From positions 1 through 64,000 of the forward strand of contig NZ_PYMA01000021.1 in the NCBI RefSeq assembly GCF_003026495.1: a stretch of 64,000 nucleotides of DNA. Direction: 5' to 3'. The number at the start of each line of letters is the position of its first letter. Within the stretch, counting starts at the first letter, position 1. Below the pieces are notes generated by a model, which saw only the letters and a program-made list of their open reading frames with translations, was not told the DNA's origin and searched no databases. The DNA is from Photobacterium sanctipauli (lineage in GTDB: Bacteria > Pseudomonadota > Gammaproteobacteria > Enterobacterales > Vibrionaceae). Below are positions 41,345 to 49,913 of the stretch, in pieces. The translations under genes and the position numbers were made by a program.

Positions 41345-41725
41345 TCATTTCAATTTTTCAAGATCGGCTTCGATCTCGGCGATCTTGTGCGTCACGACTT
41401 GTTCCAAGTGCCTTAAATCACTGAGTATCTTTTTCTTGATATCGACATCGCTGTGCTTGCGGTTGGTGATTTGATCCAACTCGTCGATGACAAACGTCAG
41501 GGTGCGGTTGATCTCGGTGACTTCCTTGTACTCGCGGCTGCCGCTGTTGACCATAACCGACTTGCGCTGGCGGGGAAACTTGAGCTTTACGCTTTTGGCG
41601 AACAATTCGCCCTTCTGTTTCTTGAAGTAGACTTTGAGGATGTCGTTAGCGGCTTCCTGGCGCAAGCTGTAGCGCTCGATACTGTCCGGCTTTTCAATCC
41701 CGATGCTGGTGAGGTTTGGGTACAT
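41345..41725 (-). CDS. DUF3461 protein
   Basis: A 126-residue protein matching DUF3461, unknown function. It has MYPNLTSIGIEKPDSIERYSLRQEAANDILKVYFKKQKGELFAKSVKLKFPRQRK and ends in a helical stretch DIKKKILSDLRHLEQVVTHKIAEIEADLEKL, probably a coiled coil. ATG 41725 has GAGG 5 nt upstream and fits the family; the frame start at 41794 is not used. It lies 132 bp after glnD in the same direction and may be cotranscribed with it. Confidence 0.88.
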   Translation of the reverse strand: MYPNLTSIGIEKPDSIERYSLRQEAANDILKVYFKKQKGELFAKSVKLKFPRQRKSVMVNSGSREYKEVTEINRTLTFVIDELDQITNRKHSDVDIKKKILSDLRHLEQVVTHKIAEIEADLEKLK

Positions 41726-41857
41726 ACAGGCCTCATTCGTTATAGATTGGGTGGATAATAGGTTGTAATTGTTATTGTAGTTGGCAACCAGCATGGATAC
41801 TGTACTGGCTGCCAGTGTGATAGGTGAGGCGTATGGCCTCCCTGATTTTTCTTATCT

Positions 41858-44479
41858 CTAGGATTGCTTCTCTAACCGGGCTAGCAACGCCTCTCGCAAT
41901 TGAGCTTGCTCCTCTGGTGTTAGCGGGCTGCCATCTTGGCCGGTGACGATGAAGAAGTCTTCGGCCCGCTCGCCAATGGTCGTAATTTTTGCTGCCTGTA
42001 GGCTGATGTTTTGGCGGGCAAATACCGAACCGACGCGGGCAAGCAACCCCGGCATATCAAGGGCAACCAACTCCATCATGGTGTTCTTGCCTGACTTGGT
42101 TGGCAGGAAGTCGACCTGGGTCTTGACCTTGAAGTGCTGCAGTTTGTGCGGCGGGCGCTTTTTCTTGCGATCCGACTTCATGTGGGTCAGGGCGTTGACC
42201 AACGCCCGGCGTACCGTGTTGTGGCGGCTTTCATTCAGCGCCTTGCCGCTTGGGTCGAGCACCATGAAGGTATCGAGGGCGAAGCCATCCTTGCTGGTCA
42301 TGACTTGGGCGTCATGGACACTGAGGTTCTTCTTATCGAGCTCAGAAACCACAATGGCGAACAGCTTGGTTTTGTCCTTGCAGTAGACAAAGACCTCGGT
42401 ACCGCCCCTGGTCGGCTTCTTGCTAAGCAGGATCAGCGGCTTGTCGTGGTCGTCATGGTTGAGGATAGCCTCGGCATGCCAAGCAATCTGTTTGTGGGTG
42501 TGGCGCAGGAAGTAATCAGCCTTGAAGCGCTGCCATAGCACGTCGATTTCGCGCTGGGCAAAGCCCTCGCTACGCAATAGCGCCGAGGCCATCTGCTGGT
42601 TGTGGCGGATACGTTCGCGAACGTCGGGCGGGTTTTCCAAACCGCGGCGCAGGGCCTTTTGGGTTGAGTAGTACAGCTCGGCCAGCAAGGTGCGTTTCCA
42701 GCTGTTCCAGAGCTCTTGGTTGGTCGCACAGATATCGGCAACCGTTAGGCAGATCAGGTGATCGAGCCTTTCCTCGTCGCGTACCGTCTTGGCGAACTCG
42801 GTGACCACTTCCGGATCGTAAATATCCCGGCGCTGGGCGGTGACAGACATCAGCAAGTGTTGGTTCACCAGCCATTTCACCAAGTTGGCCTCGGGCTTTG
42901 ACAGGCCGTGTTGGATACAGAAATCGTAGGCGTCGACCCCGCCTAGTTCTGAGTGGTCGCCGCCACGCCCTTTGGCAATATCATGGAAGATGGCCGCTAG
43001 GATCAGTATTTCCTTCTTGGCTACCCGCGGGTAGACCTCGCAGCAGATAGGGTGACGTTGGCGGTTTTCGTTATCGCTGAACTTATTGAGGTTCTTGAGC
43101 AGGCGGACGGTATGCTCATCGACGGTATAAACGTGAAACAAGTCGAACTGCATCTGGCCGACTATCTGGCTCCATTGCGGCAGGTAAGTCGAGAGCACGC
43201 CGTGGCGGTGCATCAGGCGAAAGGCTTTTTGCAGGCAGTTCGGCTGACGTACCAATTCCATAAATTTGTCCCGGGCCTCCGGGATATCAATCAAGAAGCG
43301 GTTGAGGCGGCGGCGCGCGGTACGCAGCTGGCGCAGGGTAGGTGCGGCAATACCTTCGATTTCCGAGTTGCGGGCAATGTGCAGGAACATTTCCAGAATG
43401 GTTTCCGGACGGGCCTGAAACAGTGCTGGCTTGGTGGCTTCGATCAGTTGGCCGCGGATTTGGAAATCTTCATCGAGCTCAACGGGCTCTGCCGCCGTCC
43501 CTTGGTTGAGTATTGCCTGGTCGAACAGTTGCAACAGCATTTTGTTCAGCTCGGCGACCCGGCGCAAGGTACGGTAGAAATCCTTCATCATCATTTCGAC
43601 CGCTTGGTTGCCCTCGCCAGCGTAGCCAAGCAGCTCGGCTACCGAGGCTTGGTGGCCGAAGGTCAGGCGGTTGTCGTAGCGGCGCAACTCGCAGTGCAGG
43701 GCAAAGCGGATCCGCCACAATGAGTCTTGGCATTCAACCAGCTCGCGGTACTCGGCATCGGTCAGGAAGCCGAAGCGGCTCATCTCCAACAGGCTGGTGG
43801 CCCCGAAGTGGCGGCGGGCAACCCAGCTCAACGTGTGGATGTCCCTCAAGCCACCCGGGCTGGATTTGATATCCGGCTCAAGGTTGTAGGTGGTGTCGTG
43901 GTAGCGGGCATGGCGGGTTTTCTGCTCATCCAGCTTGGCTTGGTAGAACTGTTCGCTGGGCCAGAAATTGCCGGCGTTTATCTTCTCTTCCAGTTGCTGG
44001 TAGGTTTCTTGGTTGCCGCAAAGCCAGCGCGACTCTTGCAAGTTGGTGGCAACGGTGAGGTCGTCCATGCCTATCTGGATGCAGTCATCAATGGTGCGAA
44101 CACTGTGGCCGACATCGAGCTTCAAGTCCCACAACAGGGTGATGAAGGCACTGACGGTGGCGCCGGTGGCATCATCTAGCGGTTGCTCGCTCAGGATCAA
44201 GATGTCGACATCCGATAGCGGGTGCAACTCGCCCCGGCCATAGCCGCCGACGGCGATCAGGGCGAGATCGTGCTGGTCAAACAGGTTGAAATGCTGCCAC
44301 AGCTGCCTGAGTAGCTGATCGATATAGTGGGAGCGAGCCTCAACCAACGAGGTGACTGGGGCATGGTTCAGAAATTGCTGCTTCTGCTGGGCGGTGAATT
44401 GCTCTAGCGCTAAGCGCAATTGCTCTGGGGTGAACTTGTCCGCGGTCTCGGTCACAGGGGTAGAAGAGGAGTCTGTCAT
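41858..44479 (-). CDS. glnD: Bifunctional uridylyltransferase/uridylyl-removing enzyme
   Basis: GlnD senses glutamine and adds or removes UMP on the PII proteins, controlling nitrogen metabolism. The 873-residue protein has the complete set of domains: nucleotidyltransferase with VGGYGRGELHPLSDVDILIL (Gly-Gly at 78-79, DVD at 90-92), a central HD domain with AAIFHDIAKGRGGDHSELG for UMP removal, and two C-terminal ACT domains (about 690-770 and 800-870) that bind glutamine. The start ATG 44479 is clear. It shares its direction with map upstream, but a terminator (44547-44571) lies between. Confidence 0.96.
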   Translation of the reverse strand: MTDSSSTPVTETADKFTPEQLRLALEQFTAQQKQQFLNHAPVTSLVEARSHYIDQLLRQLWQHFNLFDQHDLALIAVGGYGRGELHPLSDVDILILSEQPLDDATGATVSAFITLLWDLKLDVGHSVRTIDDCIQIGMDDLTVATNLQESRWLCGNQETYQQLEEKINAGNFWPSEQFYQAKLDEQKTRHARYHDTTYNLEPDIKSSPGGLRDIHTLSWVARRHFGATSLLEMSRFGFLTDAEYRELVECQDSLWRIRFALHCELRRYDNRLTFGHQASVAELLGYAGEGNQAVEMMMKDFYRTLRRVAELNKMLLQLFDQAILNQGTAAEPVELDEDFQIRGQLIEATKPALFQARPETILEMFLHIARNSEIEGIAAPTLRQLRTARRRLNRFLIDIPEARDKFMELVRQPNCLQKAFRLMHRHGVLSTYLPQWSQIVGQMQFDLFHVYTVDEHTVRLLKNLNKFSDNENRQRHPICCEVYPRVAKKEILILAAIFHDIAKGRGGDHSELGGVDAYDFCIQHGLSKPEANLVKWLVNQHLLMSVTAQRRDIYDPEVVTEFAKTVRDEERLDHLICLTVADICATNQELWNSWKRTLLAELYYSTQKALRRGLENPPDVRERIRHNQQMASALLRSEGFAQREIDVLWQRFKADYFLRHTHKQIAWHAEAILNHDDHDKPLILLSKKPTRGGTEVFVYCKDKTKLFAIVVSELDKKNLSVHDAQVMTSKDGFALDTFMVLDPSGKALNESRHNTVRRALVNALTHMKSDRKKKRPPHKLQHFKVKTQVDFLPTKSGKNTMMELVALDMPGLLARVGSVFARQNISLQAAKITTIGERAEDFFIVTGQDGSPLTPEEQAQLREALLARLEKQS

Positions 44480-44546
44480 TGCCGTCCGTGCATGTAATGG
44501 AGTCTTGTTATAACCCTACCACGGATATTGGGAGAAATCTTGGCCA

Positions 44547-44571
44547 TAAAAAAACCGACCAGAGGTCGGTT
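44547..44571 (-). terminator. Terminator of map
   Basis: On the minus strand AACCGACC and GGTCGGTT form a stem followed by a T run. It lies 9 bp past the map stop codon. Confidence 0.9.
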
Positions 44572-44579
44572 ATTTGGGA

Positions 44580-45458
44580 TTAGGCGTTTCGCATTAGGCG
44601 AGGGATGGTGTCATCGCTGCGCAGGGTCAGCACTTCACAGCCGGTGTCGGTGACAACAATGGTGTGCTCGTACTGGGCAGACTTCTTGCCGTCAGCCGTG
44701 TAAACCGTCCAGTCATCGGCCGCATCGACGCTACAGCCGAACTTGCCCGCGTTGATCATCGGCTCGATAGTGAAGCACATGCCCGCTTTAAGCACGGTAC
44801 GGTCGCTGTTGCGGTAGTGAACCACCTGTGGCTCTTCGTGGAATTCGCTGCCGATACCGTGGCCGCAGAAGTCTTTCACGATAGAGTACTTGTTCAGTGG
44901 GTTCTTCTTGTTGTTGTCCTTGATGAACTTCTCGATAGCAGTACCGATATCGCCCACGCGTGCGCCAGGTTTCACTTTGCGCATACCCACATACAGGGCT
45001 TCTTGCGTGACGCGGCACAGGCGCTTGTCGGCCGGTGTTACGTCGCCGACAAGGAACATCTTCGAGGTGTCGCCGTGGTAGCCCGCAGGACGCACGCTCA
45101 GGTCGGCGTTTTCGTCGTTCGGCACGATCACCGTAATGTCGACATTGATGATGTCGCCATTTTTCAATACCGCTGGCTTAAGCTGGCCGTTGCTGCCCAT
45201 CTCATCTTGGCTTGCCGGAATGCCGTGGCAAACAATGTGGTTGATAGAGGTACAGATCGACTTAGGGAATCCGTGGTAGTCGAGTGGCGCGGAGTAAGCA
45301 CCTTTTTCTAACGCATAGTCATGACAGATTTTATTTAGTTCATCTGTCGTCACACCTTCTTTGATGTGAGGCTCAATCATTTCCAGAACTTCTGCTGCCA
45401 AACTACCGGCTGCGCGCATTTTTTCAATTTCATCAGCCGTTTTGATCTTGATGCTCAT
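44580..45458 (-). CDS. map: Type I methionine aminopeptidase
   Basis: Map removes the initiator methionine from new proteins. It is a di-metal enzyme of the pita-bread fold. The 292-residue protein, some 28 residues longer than the E. coli enzyme, has the metal ligands in the expected order: Asp in GDIINVDITVI, Asp in GYHGDTSKMFLVGD, His in DFCGHGIGSEFHEEP, Glu in FTIEPM and Glu in YEHTIVV. It is divergent from rpsB with about 320 bp between starts, as in most gammaproteobacteria. Confidence 0.96.
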   Translation of the reverse strand: MSIKIKTADEIEKMRAAGSLAAEVLEMIEPHIKEGVTTDELNKICHDYALEKGAYSAPLDYHGFPKSICTSINHIVCHGIPASQDEMGSNGQLKPAVLKNGDIINVDITVIVPNDENADLSVRPAGYHGDTSKMFLVGDVTPADKRLCRVTQEALYVGMRKVKPGARVGDIGTAIEKFIKDNNKKNPLNKYSIVKDFCGHGIGSEFHEEPQVVHYRNSDRTVLKAGMCFTIEPMINAGKFGCSVDAADDWTVYTADGKKSAQYEHTIVVTDTGCEVLTLRSDDTIPRLMRNA

Positions 45459-45579
45459 TCAATCTTCTCTGCATTGACTGTTTTCTATTCTTTACATGTT
45501 AACAGCGAGGGCACGTGATGGAAACCAAGATTGCGGTTGTTGACGATATTTAAACTGGATTTCGGTTGCTAAAATATGG

Positions 45580-45779
45580 TATAAAGCGCGCCGTAATTGG
45601 GTAATTGGATTTCGATTCAGTTATTCAGATTGCACTTAAACTTTTATTAATCACTCACACATATCGACACATCTTCCGGGGTGCCCAACAATCTTTCGCG
45701 AGGTTGTCACGTCTTAGGGCGTATATTGGGTCGGTCAAGATGGGATATGTGGACGCCTAACCCCATAGAGGATTATTCA
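45580..45779 (+). promoter_or_regulatory. rpsB promoter -10 and 5' leader
   Basis: A TATAAA at 45580-45585 followed by GCGCGCC looks like the -10 and GC-rich discriminator of a ribosomal-protein promoter, typical of growth-rate or stringent control; no good -35 is seen. The roughly 190-nt leader has a long-armed hairpin, TTAGGGCGTATAT (45714-45726) with ATATGTGGACGCCTAA (45745-45760), a few bases before the ribosome site. It may be the S2 autoregulation site known for rpsB-tsf in related bacteria. Both points are inferred. Confidence 0.5.
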
Positions 45780-46508
45780 ATGGCAACTGTATCAATGCGC
45801 GACATGCTTAAGGCTGGTGTTCACTTCGGTCACCAAACTCGTTACTGGAACCCTAAGATGAAGCCGTTCATCTTCGGTGCTCGTAACAAGGTGCACATCA
45901 TCAACCTTGAGAAGACTGTACCAATGTTCAACGACGCTCTAGCAGAAATCAACAAGATTGCTGCTCGTAAGGGCAAAGTACTATTTGTTGGTACTAAGCG
46001 TGCAGCCAGCGAATCTATCAAAGAAGCTGCAGTTAACTGTGACCAGTTCTACGTAAACAACCGCTGGTTGGGTGGTATGCTGACTAACTGGAAAACTGTT
46101 CGTCAGTCAATCAAGCGTCTAAAAGACCTTGAAGTTCAGTCAACAGACGGTACTTTCGACAAGCTAACCAAGAAAGAAGCGCTAATGCGTACTCGTGAAA
46201 TGGAGAAGCTTGAGAAATCTCTAGGCGGTATCAAGAACATGGGCGGCCTACCAGACGCTATGTTCGTAATCGATGCTGACCACGAGCACATCGCTATTAA
46301 AGAAGCTAACAACCTAGGTATCCCAGTATTTGCTGTTGTTGATACTAACTCTAACCCAGATGGTGTTGACTTCGTAATCCCAGGTAACGATGACGCAATC
46401 CGTTCTATCCAGCTATACACTGGTGCTGTTGCTCAAACTGTTACTGAAGGCCGCAACCAAGACATCGTTGCACAGGCTGAGCAAGACGGTTTCGTAGAAG
46501 CTGAATAA
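45780..46508 (+). CDS. rpsB: 30S ribosomal protein S2
   Basis: S2 is a structural protein of the small ribosomal subunit, bound late in assembly together with S1. The 242-residue protein matches throughout: MATVSMRDMLKAGVHFGHQTRYWNPKMKPFIFGARNKVHIINLEKT, then VNNRWLGGMLTNWKTVRQS and GIPVFAVVDTNSNPDGVDF. ATG 45780 follows GAGGA in the leader; the upstream frame start at 45681 lies in the leader. Codon use is biased (many CTA, GCT, GTA), as for highly expressed genes. It pairs with tsf, with a terminator-like attenuator between them. Confidence 0.98.
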   Translation: MATVSMRDMLKAGVHFGHQTRYWNPKMKPFIFGARNKVHIINLEKTVPMFNDALAEINKIAARKGKVLFVGTKRAASESIKEAAVNCDQFYVNNRWLGGMLTNWKTVRQSIKRLKDLEVQSTDGTFDKLTKKEALMRTREMEKLEKSLGGIKNMGGLPDAMFVIDADHEHIAIKEANNLGIPVFAVVDTNSNPDGVDFVIPGNDDAIRSIQLYTGAVAQTVTEGRNQDIVAQAEQDGFVEAE

Positions 46509-46562
46509 TAGCCTGCTCCTTTGAGCATCTTAAGTTACCTTGTGTAAACTAAGAATGGTTAC

Positions 46563-46590
46563 CAGGGGCCGATAATGGCCCCTGATTTTT
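46563..46590 (+). terminator. rpsB-tsf intergenic terminator
   Basis: CAGGGGCC-GATAAT-GGCCCCTG followed by ATTTTT. It lies between rpsB and tsf; as tsf normally depends on read-through, it is likely a partial terminator. Confidence 0.85.
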
Positions 46591-46621
46591 ACACCAAGTA
46601 TTCAAAACTGAGGATATAACA

Positions 46622-47467
46622 ATGGCAACAGTTACAGCTGCCCTAGTTAAAGAACTGCGCGAACGTACTGGCGCAGGCATGATGGAATGTAAGAAAGCAC
46701 TAGTTGAAGCTAACGCTGACATCGAGCTAGCAATCGAAAACATGCGTAAGAGCGGTGCTGCTAAAGCTGCTAAAAAAGCAGGTAACGTTGCTGCTGAAGG
46801 CACAATCCTAATCAAAGACGCTGACGGCGTTGCAGCGCTTCTAGAAGTTAACTGTCAGACTGACTTCGTTGCTAAAGATGCTAACTTCCTAGCATTCGCT
46901 AACGAAGTACTAGCTGTAGCACTAGCTGAGCGTCTAGACGTTGCAGCTCTTCAGGCTAAGTTCGAAGAAACTCGCGTTGCTCTAGTTGCTAAGATCGGTG
47001 AGAACATCTCTATCCGTCGCGTTGAGTACATCGAAGGCGAAAACATCGCTTCTTACCGTCACGGCGACCGCATCGGTGTTGTTGTTGCTGGTAACGGCGA
47101 CGCAGAAACTCTGAAGCACATCGCTATGCACGTAGCTGCTTCTAAGCCTGAGTTCGTAAACCCAGAAGACGTACCTGCAGACGTTGTTGAAAAAGAGCGT
47201 CAGGTTCAGGTTGAAATCGCGATGAACGAAGGCAAGCCAGCTGAAATCGCAGAGAAGATGGTTATCGGCCGCATGAAGAAATTCACAGGCGAAATCTCTC
47301 TAACTGGTCAGCCATTCATCATGGAACCTAAGAAAGCTGTTGGCGAATTCCTAAAAGAGAAAGGCGCTACAGTAACTAACTTCATCCGCCTAGAAGTTGG
47401 TGAAGGTATCGAGAAAGCTCAAGAAATGAGCTTCGCTGAAGAAGTAGCAGCAGTACAGAAGGGTTAA
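46622..47467 (+). CDS. tsf: Translation elongation factor Ts
   Basis: EF-Ts recycles EF-Tu by exchanging GDP for GTP. The 281-residue protein has the N-terminal UBA-like part (LVKELRERTGAGMMECKKALVEANADIELAIENMRKSG), the core text VAALLEVNCQTDFVAKDANF with the TDFV motif that contacts EF-Tu, and MHVAASKPEFV. ATG 46622 has GAGGA upstream. Codon use is strongly biased, as in rpsB. A terminator separates it from pyrH. Confidence 0.98.
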   Translation: MATVTAALVKELRERTGAGMMECKKALVEANADIELAIENMRKSGAAKAAKKAGNVAAEGTILIKDADGVAALLEVNCQTDFVAKDANFLAFANEVLAVALAERLDVAALQAKFEETRVALVAKIGENISIRRVEYIEGENIASYRHGDRIGVVVAGNGDAETLKHIAMHVAASKPEFVNPEDVPADVVEKERQVQVEIAMNEGKPAEIAEKMVIGRMKKFTGEISLTGQPFIMEPKKAVGEFLKEKGATVTNFIRLEVGEGIEKAQEMSFAEEVAAVQKG

Positions 47468-47487
47468 TCCTTCTTGCTAAGAACTCC

Positions 47488-47519
47488 AAAGACCGTAGCC
47501 TAGGCTGCGGTCTTTTTAC
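47488..47519 (+). terminator. Terminator after tsf
   Basis: AAAGACCGTAGCC and GGCTGCGGTCTTT form a stem with one T-G wobble, followed by more T. It lies between tsf and pyrH. Confidence 0.88.
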
Positions 47520-47558
47520 AACTCCGTATCTATATTTGTAAGCCTGGAAGGTAAACTA

Positions 47559-48287
47559 ATGACCACGAATCCTAAACCGACTTATCAACGTATTCTGCTC
47601 AAACTCAGTGGGGAAGCACTGCAGGGCGAGGAAGGTTTTGGTATTGATGCACAAGTTCTTGACCGTATGGCTCAGGAAATCAAAGAACTGATTGAATTAG
47701 GTGTGCAAGTTGGCCTTGTTATCGGTGGTGGTAACCTGTTCCGTGGTGCTGGCCTAGCTGAAGCAGGTATGAACCGAGTTGTGGGCGACCACATGGGTAT
47801 GCTAGCTACCGTGATGAACGGCCTTGCAATGCGTGACGCACTACATCGTGCCTATGTGAACGCTCGAGTGATGTCGGCAATCCCGCTAAATGGCGTGTGT
47901 GACAACTACAACTGGGCTGACGCGATCAGCCAGCTGCGCCAGGGTCGCGTGGTAATCTTCTCTGCGGGTACCGGTAACCCATTCTTCACTACCGACTCTG
48001 CTGCTTGTCTGCGCGGTATCGAAATCGAAGCTGACGTGGTACTAAAAGCAACAAAAGTTGACGGTGTATTCACAGAAGATCCAGTTAAAAACCCAGACGC
48101 TGTTCTTTATGATAAGCTTAGCTACCAAGACGTTCTTGAAAAAGAACTAAAAGTAATGGATCTTGCAGCATTTACTCTTGCTCGCGACCACGGTATGCCT
48201 ATTCGTGTATTCAACATGAACAAGCCAGGCTCTCTTCGCCGCGTGGTAATGGGTGAGCAAGAAGGTACGTTGATTACCAACGACTAA
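47559..48287 (+). CDS. pyrH: UMP kinase
   Basis: PyrH phosphorylates UMP to UDP, the committed step to all pyrimidine nucleotides; bacterial UMP kinases are hexamers regulated by GTP and UTP. The 242-residue protein has the amino-acid-kinase fold: RILLKLSGEALQGEEGFGIDAQVLDRMAQEI, VGLVIGGGNLFRGAGLAEAG, MNGLAMRDALHR and VVIFSAGTGNPFFTTDSAACLRGIEI. ATG 47559 is preceded by GGAAGGTAA. A hairpin terminator follows before frr. Confidence 0.97.
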   Translation: MTTNPKPTYQRILLKLSGEALQGEEGFGIDAQVLDRMAQEIKELIELGVQVGLVIGGGNLFRGAGLAEAGMNRVVGDHMGMLATVMNGLAMRDALHRAYVNARVMSAIPLNGVCDNYNWADAISQLRQGRVVIFSAGTGNPFFTTDSAACLRGIEIEADVVLKATKVDGVFTEDPVKNPDAVLYDKLSYQDVLEKELKVMDLAAFTLARDHGMPIRVFNMNKPGSLRRVVMGEQEGTLITND

Positions 48288-48319
48288 GTATCTTGTCGAA
48301 AGAGCTTACTTCTTTTATT

Positions 48320-48344
48320 CGGAAGCCTACGGGCTTCCGATTTT
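48320..48344 (+). terminator. Terminator between pyrH and frr
   Basis: CGGAAGCC-TACG-GGCTTCCG followed by ATTTTA. It is short, and read-through into frr is likely. Confidence 0.75.
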
Positions 48345-48369
48345 ACCGAATGATTAAAGGGTATTAACC

Positions 48370-48927
48370 GTGATTGAAGAAATTAAACAAGATGCGCAGG
48401 AGCGCATGGGCAAAAGTGTTGAAGCGCTTAAAAACCAGCTAGCAAAAGTACGTACTGGCCGTGCTCACCCGAGCCTGCTGGATACTATCTACGTTGAGTA
48501 CTACGGTGCAAACACGCCTCTTAAGCAGCTAGCAAACGTTGTTGCTGAAGACGCGCGTACTCTGGCAATCACTGTTTTCGATAAAGAGCTAACGCCTAAA
48601 ATCGAAAAAGCGATCATGATGTCTGACCTAGGCCTGAACCCAATGTCAGCGGGTACTGTGATCCGCGTTCCACTTCCACCACTAACGGAAGAGCGTCGTC
48701 GCGATCTTGTTAAAATCGTACGCGCTGAAGCAGAGCAAGGCCGTGTTGCCGTTCGTAACATCCGTCGTGATGCGAACGCAGACGTGAAAGCACTGCTTAA
48801 AGAGAAAGAAATTTCTGAAGATGATGATCGCCGCGCACAGGACGACATCCAGAAGATCACAGACGCAGCAGTGAAAGAAATTGATGCGATTCTAGATGTG
48901 AAAGAAAAAGAGTTGATGGAAGTTTAA
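48370..48927 (+). CDS. frr: Ribosome recycling factor
   Basis: RRF splits post-termination ribosomes together with EF-G. The 185-residue protein has the full family pattern: EALKNQLAKVRTGRAHPSLLDTIYVEYYGANTPLKQLANV, PLPPLTEERRRDLVKIVRAEAEQGRVAVRNIRRDAN, and the acidic and basic helices of domain I. The start is GTG at 48370 with AAAGGG upstream; this fits the family length exactly. A terminator follows, then uppS. Confidence 0.97.
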   Translation: MIEEIKQDAQERMGKSVEALKNQLAKVRTGRAHPSLLDTIYVEYYGANTPLKQLANVVAEDARTLAITVFDKELTPKIEKAIMMSDLGLNPMSAGTVIRVPLPPLTEERRRDLVKIVRAEAEQGRVAVRNIRRDANADVKALLKEKEISEDDDRRAQDDIQKITDAAVKEIDAILDVKEKELMEV

Positions 48928-48958
48928 TCGACTTCATTGGCTTGAACAAAGTACAGGG

Positions 48959-48988
48959 CGCTGTGCGTGCAGCACAGCGTTTTTTTTT
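48959..48988 (+). terminator. Terminator between frr and uppS
   Basis: CGCTGTGC-GTGCA-GCACAGCG followed by nine T residues. The uppS ribosome site (GGGAGA) starts just after it, so uppS may have its own promoter or rely on read-through. Confidence 0.92.
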
Positions 48989-48999
48989 GAGGGAGATGT

Positions 49000-49764
49000 A
49001 TGGCAGAGCATACAATCGATACTGCACTCTTTGCTGATAGTTTGCCTAAGCACGTTGCCGTCATAATGGATGGAAACGGCCGCTGGGCGAAGGCGAGAGG
49101 CAAGGCTCGAGTGTTTGGCCATAAGGCTGGCGTAGAAGCCGTACGTAAAACTGTCTCGACAGCAAACCGCCTTGGTATCAAGGTTGTGACGCTTTTCGCT
49201 TTCAGTAGTGAAAACTGGCGCCGCCCTGAAGACGAAGTGTCTTTGTTAATGGAGCTCTTCATTACGGTATTGGGCCGTGAAGTGAAGCGACTTCATAAGA
49301 ACAATATTCGCCTGCGCATTATTGGTGATACCACAAGGTTTAGTGAGCGTTTGCAACGTAAAATTGCCGAAGCTGAGGCGTTGACGGAAAACAATACTGG
49401 TATGGTATTGAATGTTGCCGCCAACTACGGTGGTCAGTGGGATATTCTTCAGGCTGCAAAACGCTTGGCACACCAAGTGGCTCACGGCGGATTGACTGCT
49501 GAGGATATCACTGAAGATATGCTCGCCGATGGCCTATCAACGGCAGGGTTGCCTGAGGTTGATTTGCTGATCCGTACCAGTGGCGAATGCCGCATCAGTA
49601 ATTTTATGCTATGGCAAACCGCTTATGCTGAGTTGTACTTCACGGAGCAGCATTGGCCTGACTTCGATGAAGCCAGCATGGCCAACGCCGTAGCATGGTT
49701 TGTGAACCGAGAGCGCCGCTTCGGCTGCACCGGTGAGCAAGTACAAGCTTTACTTGAGCAATAA
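49000..49764 (+). CDS. uppS: Undecaprenyl diphosphate synthase
   Basis: UppS adds eight isopentenyl units to farnesyl diphosphate, forming the C55 carrier for peptidoglycan and O-antigen. The 254-residue cis-prenyltransferase has its catalytic Asp 24 in VIMDGNGRWAKARGKAR, the motif TLFAFSSENWRRP, and the C-terminal RTSGECRISNFMLWQTAYAELYFTEQHWPDF. ATG 49000 has GGGAGA upstream. It is followed by cdsA. Confidence 0.96.
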   Translation: MAEHTIDTALFADSLPKHVAVIMDGNGRWAKARGKARVFGHKAGVEAVRKTVSTANRLGIKVVTLFAFSSENWRRPEDEVSLLMELFITVLGREVKRLHKNNIRLRIIGDTTRFSERLQRKIAEAEALTENNTGMVLNVAANYGGQWDILQAAKRLAHQVAHGGLTAEDITEDMLADGLSTAGLPEVDLLIRTSGECRISNFMLWQTAYAELYFTEQHWPDFDEASMANAVAWFVNRERRFGCTGEQVQALLEQ

Positions 49765-49806
49765 GTAGCGATGGCACCGCGTGTCGGGTTACGATTTTAT
49801 CTTTAG

Positions 49807-49838
49807 GGCATCTGACATTAGGTTGTGATGCCTTTTTT
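49807..49838 (+). terminator. Hairpin between uppS and cdsA
   Basis: GGCATC and GATGCC with a 14-nt loop, followed by six T residues. The stem is short; it may be a weak terminator. Confidence 0.5.
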
Positions 49839-49913
49839 ACTGGTTGCCAGGTAGGCAACATTAGGTTGGGCTATGGCTCCAGCCATCAAAAAATAATATT
49901 GAGAGGACGCAGT

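Noticed and set aside
43052..43723. A 223-codon plus-strand frame inside glnD
   Set aside because: It is antisense to the conserved central part of glnD, has no ribosome site and resembles no protein.
44664..45311. A 215-codon plus-strand frame inside map
   Set aside because: It is antisense to map, which carries all metal-binding residues.
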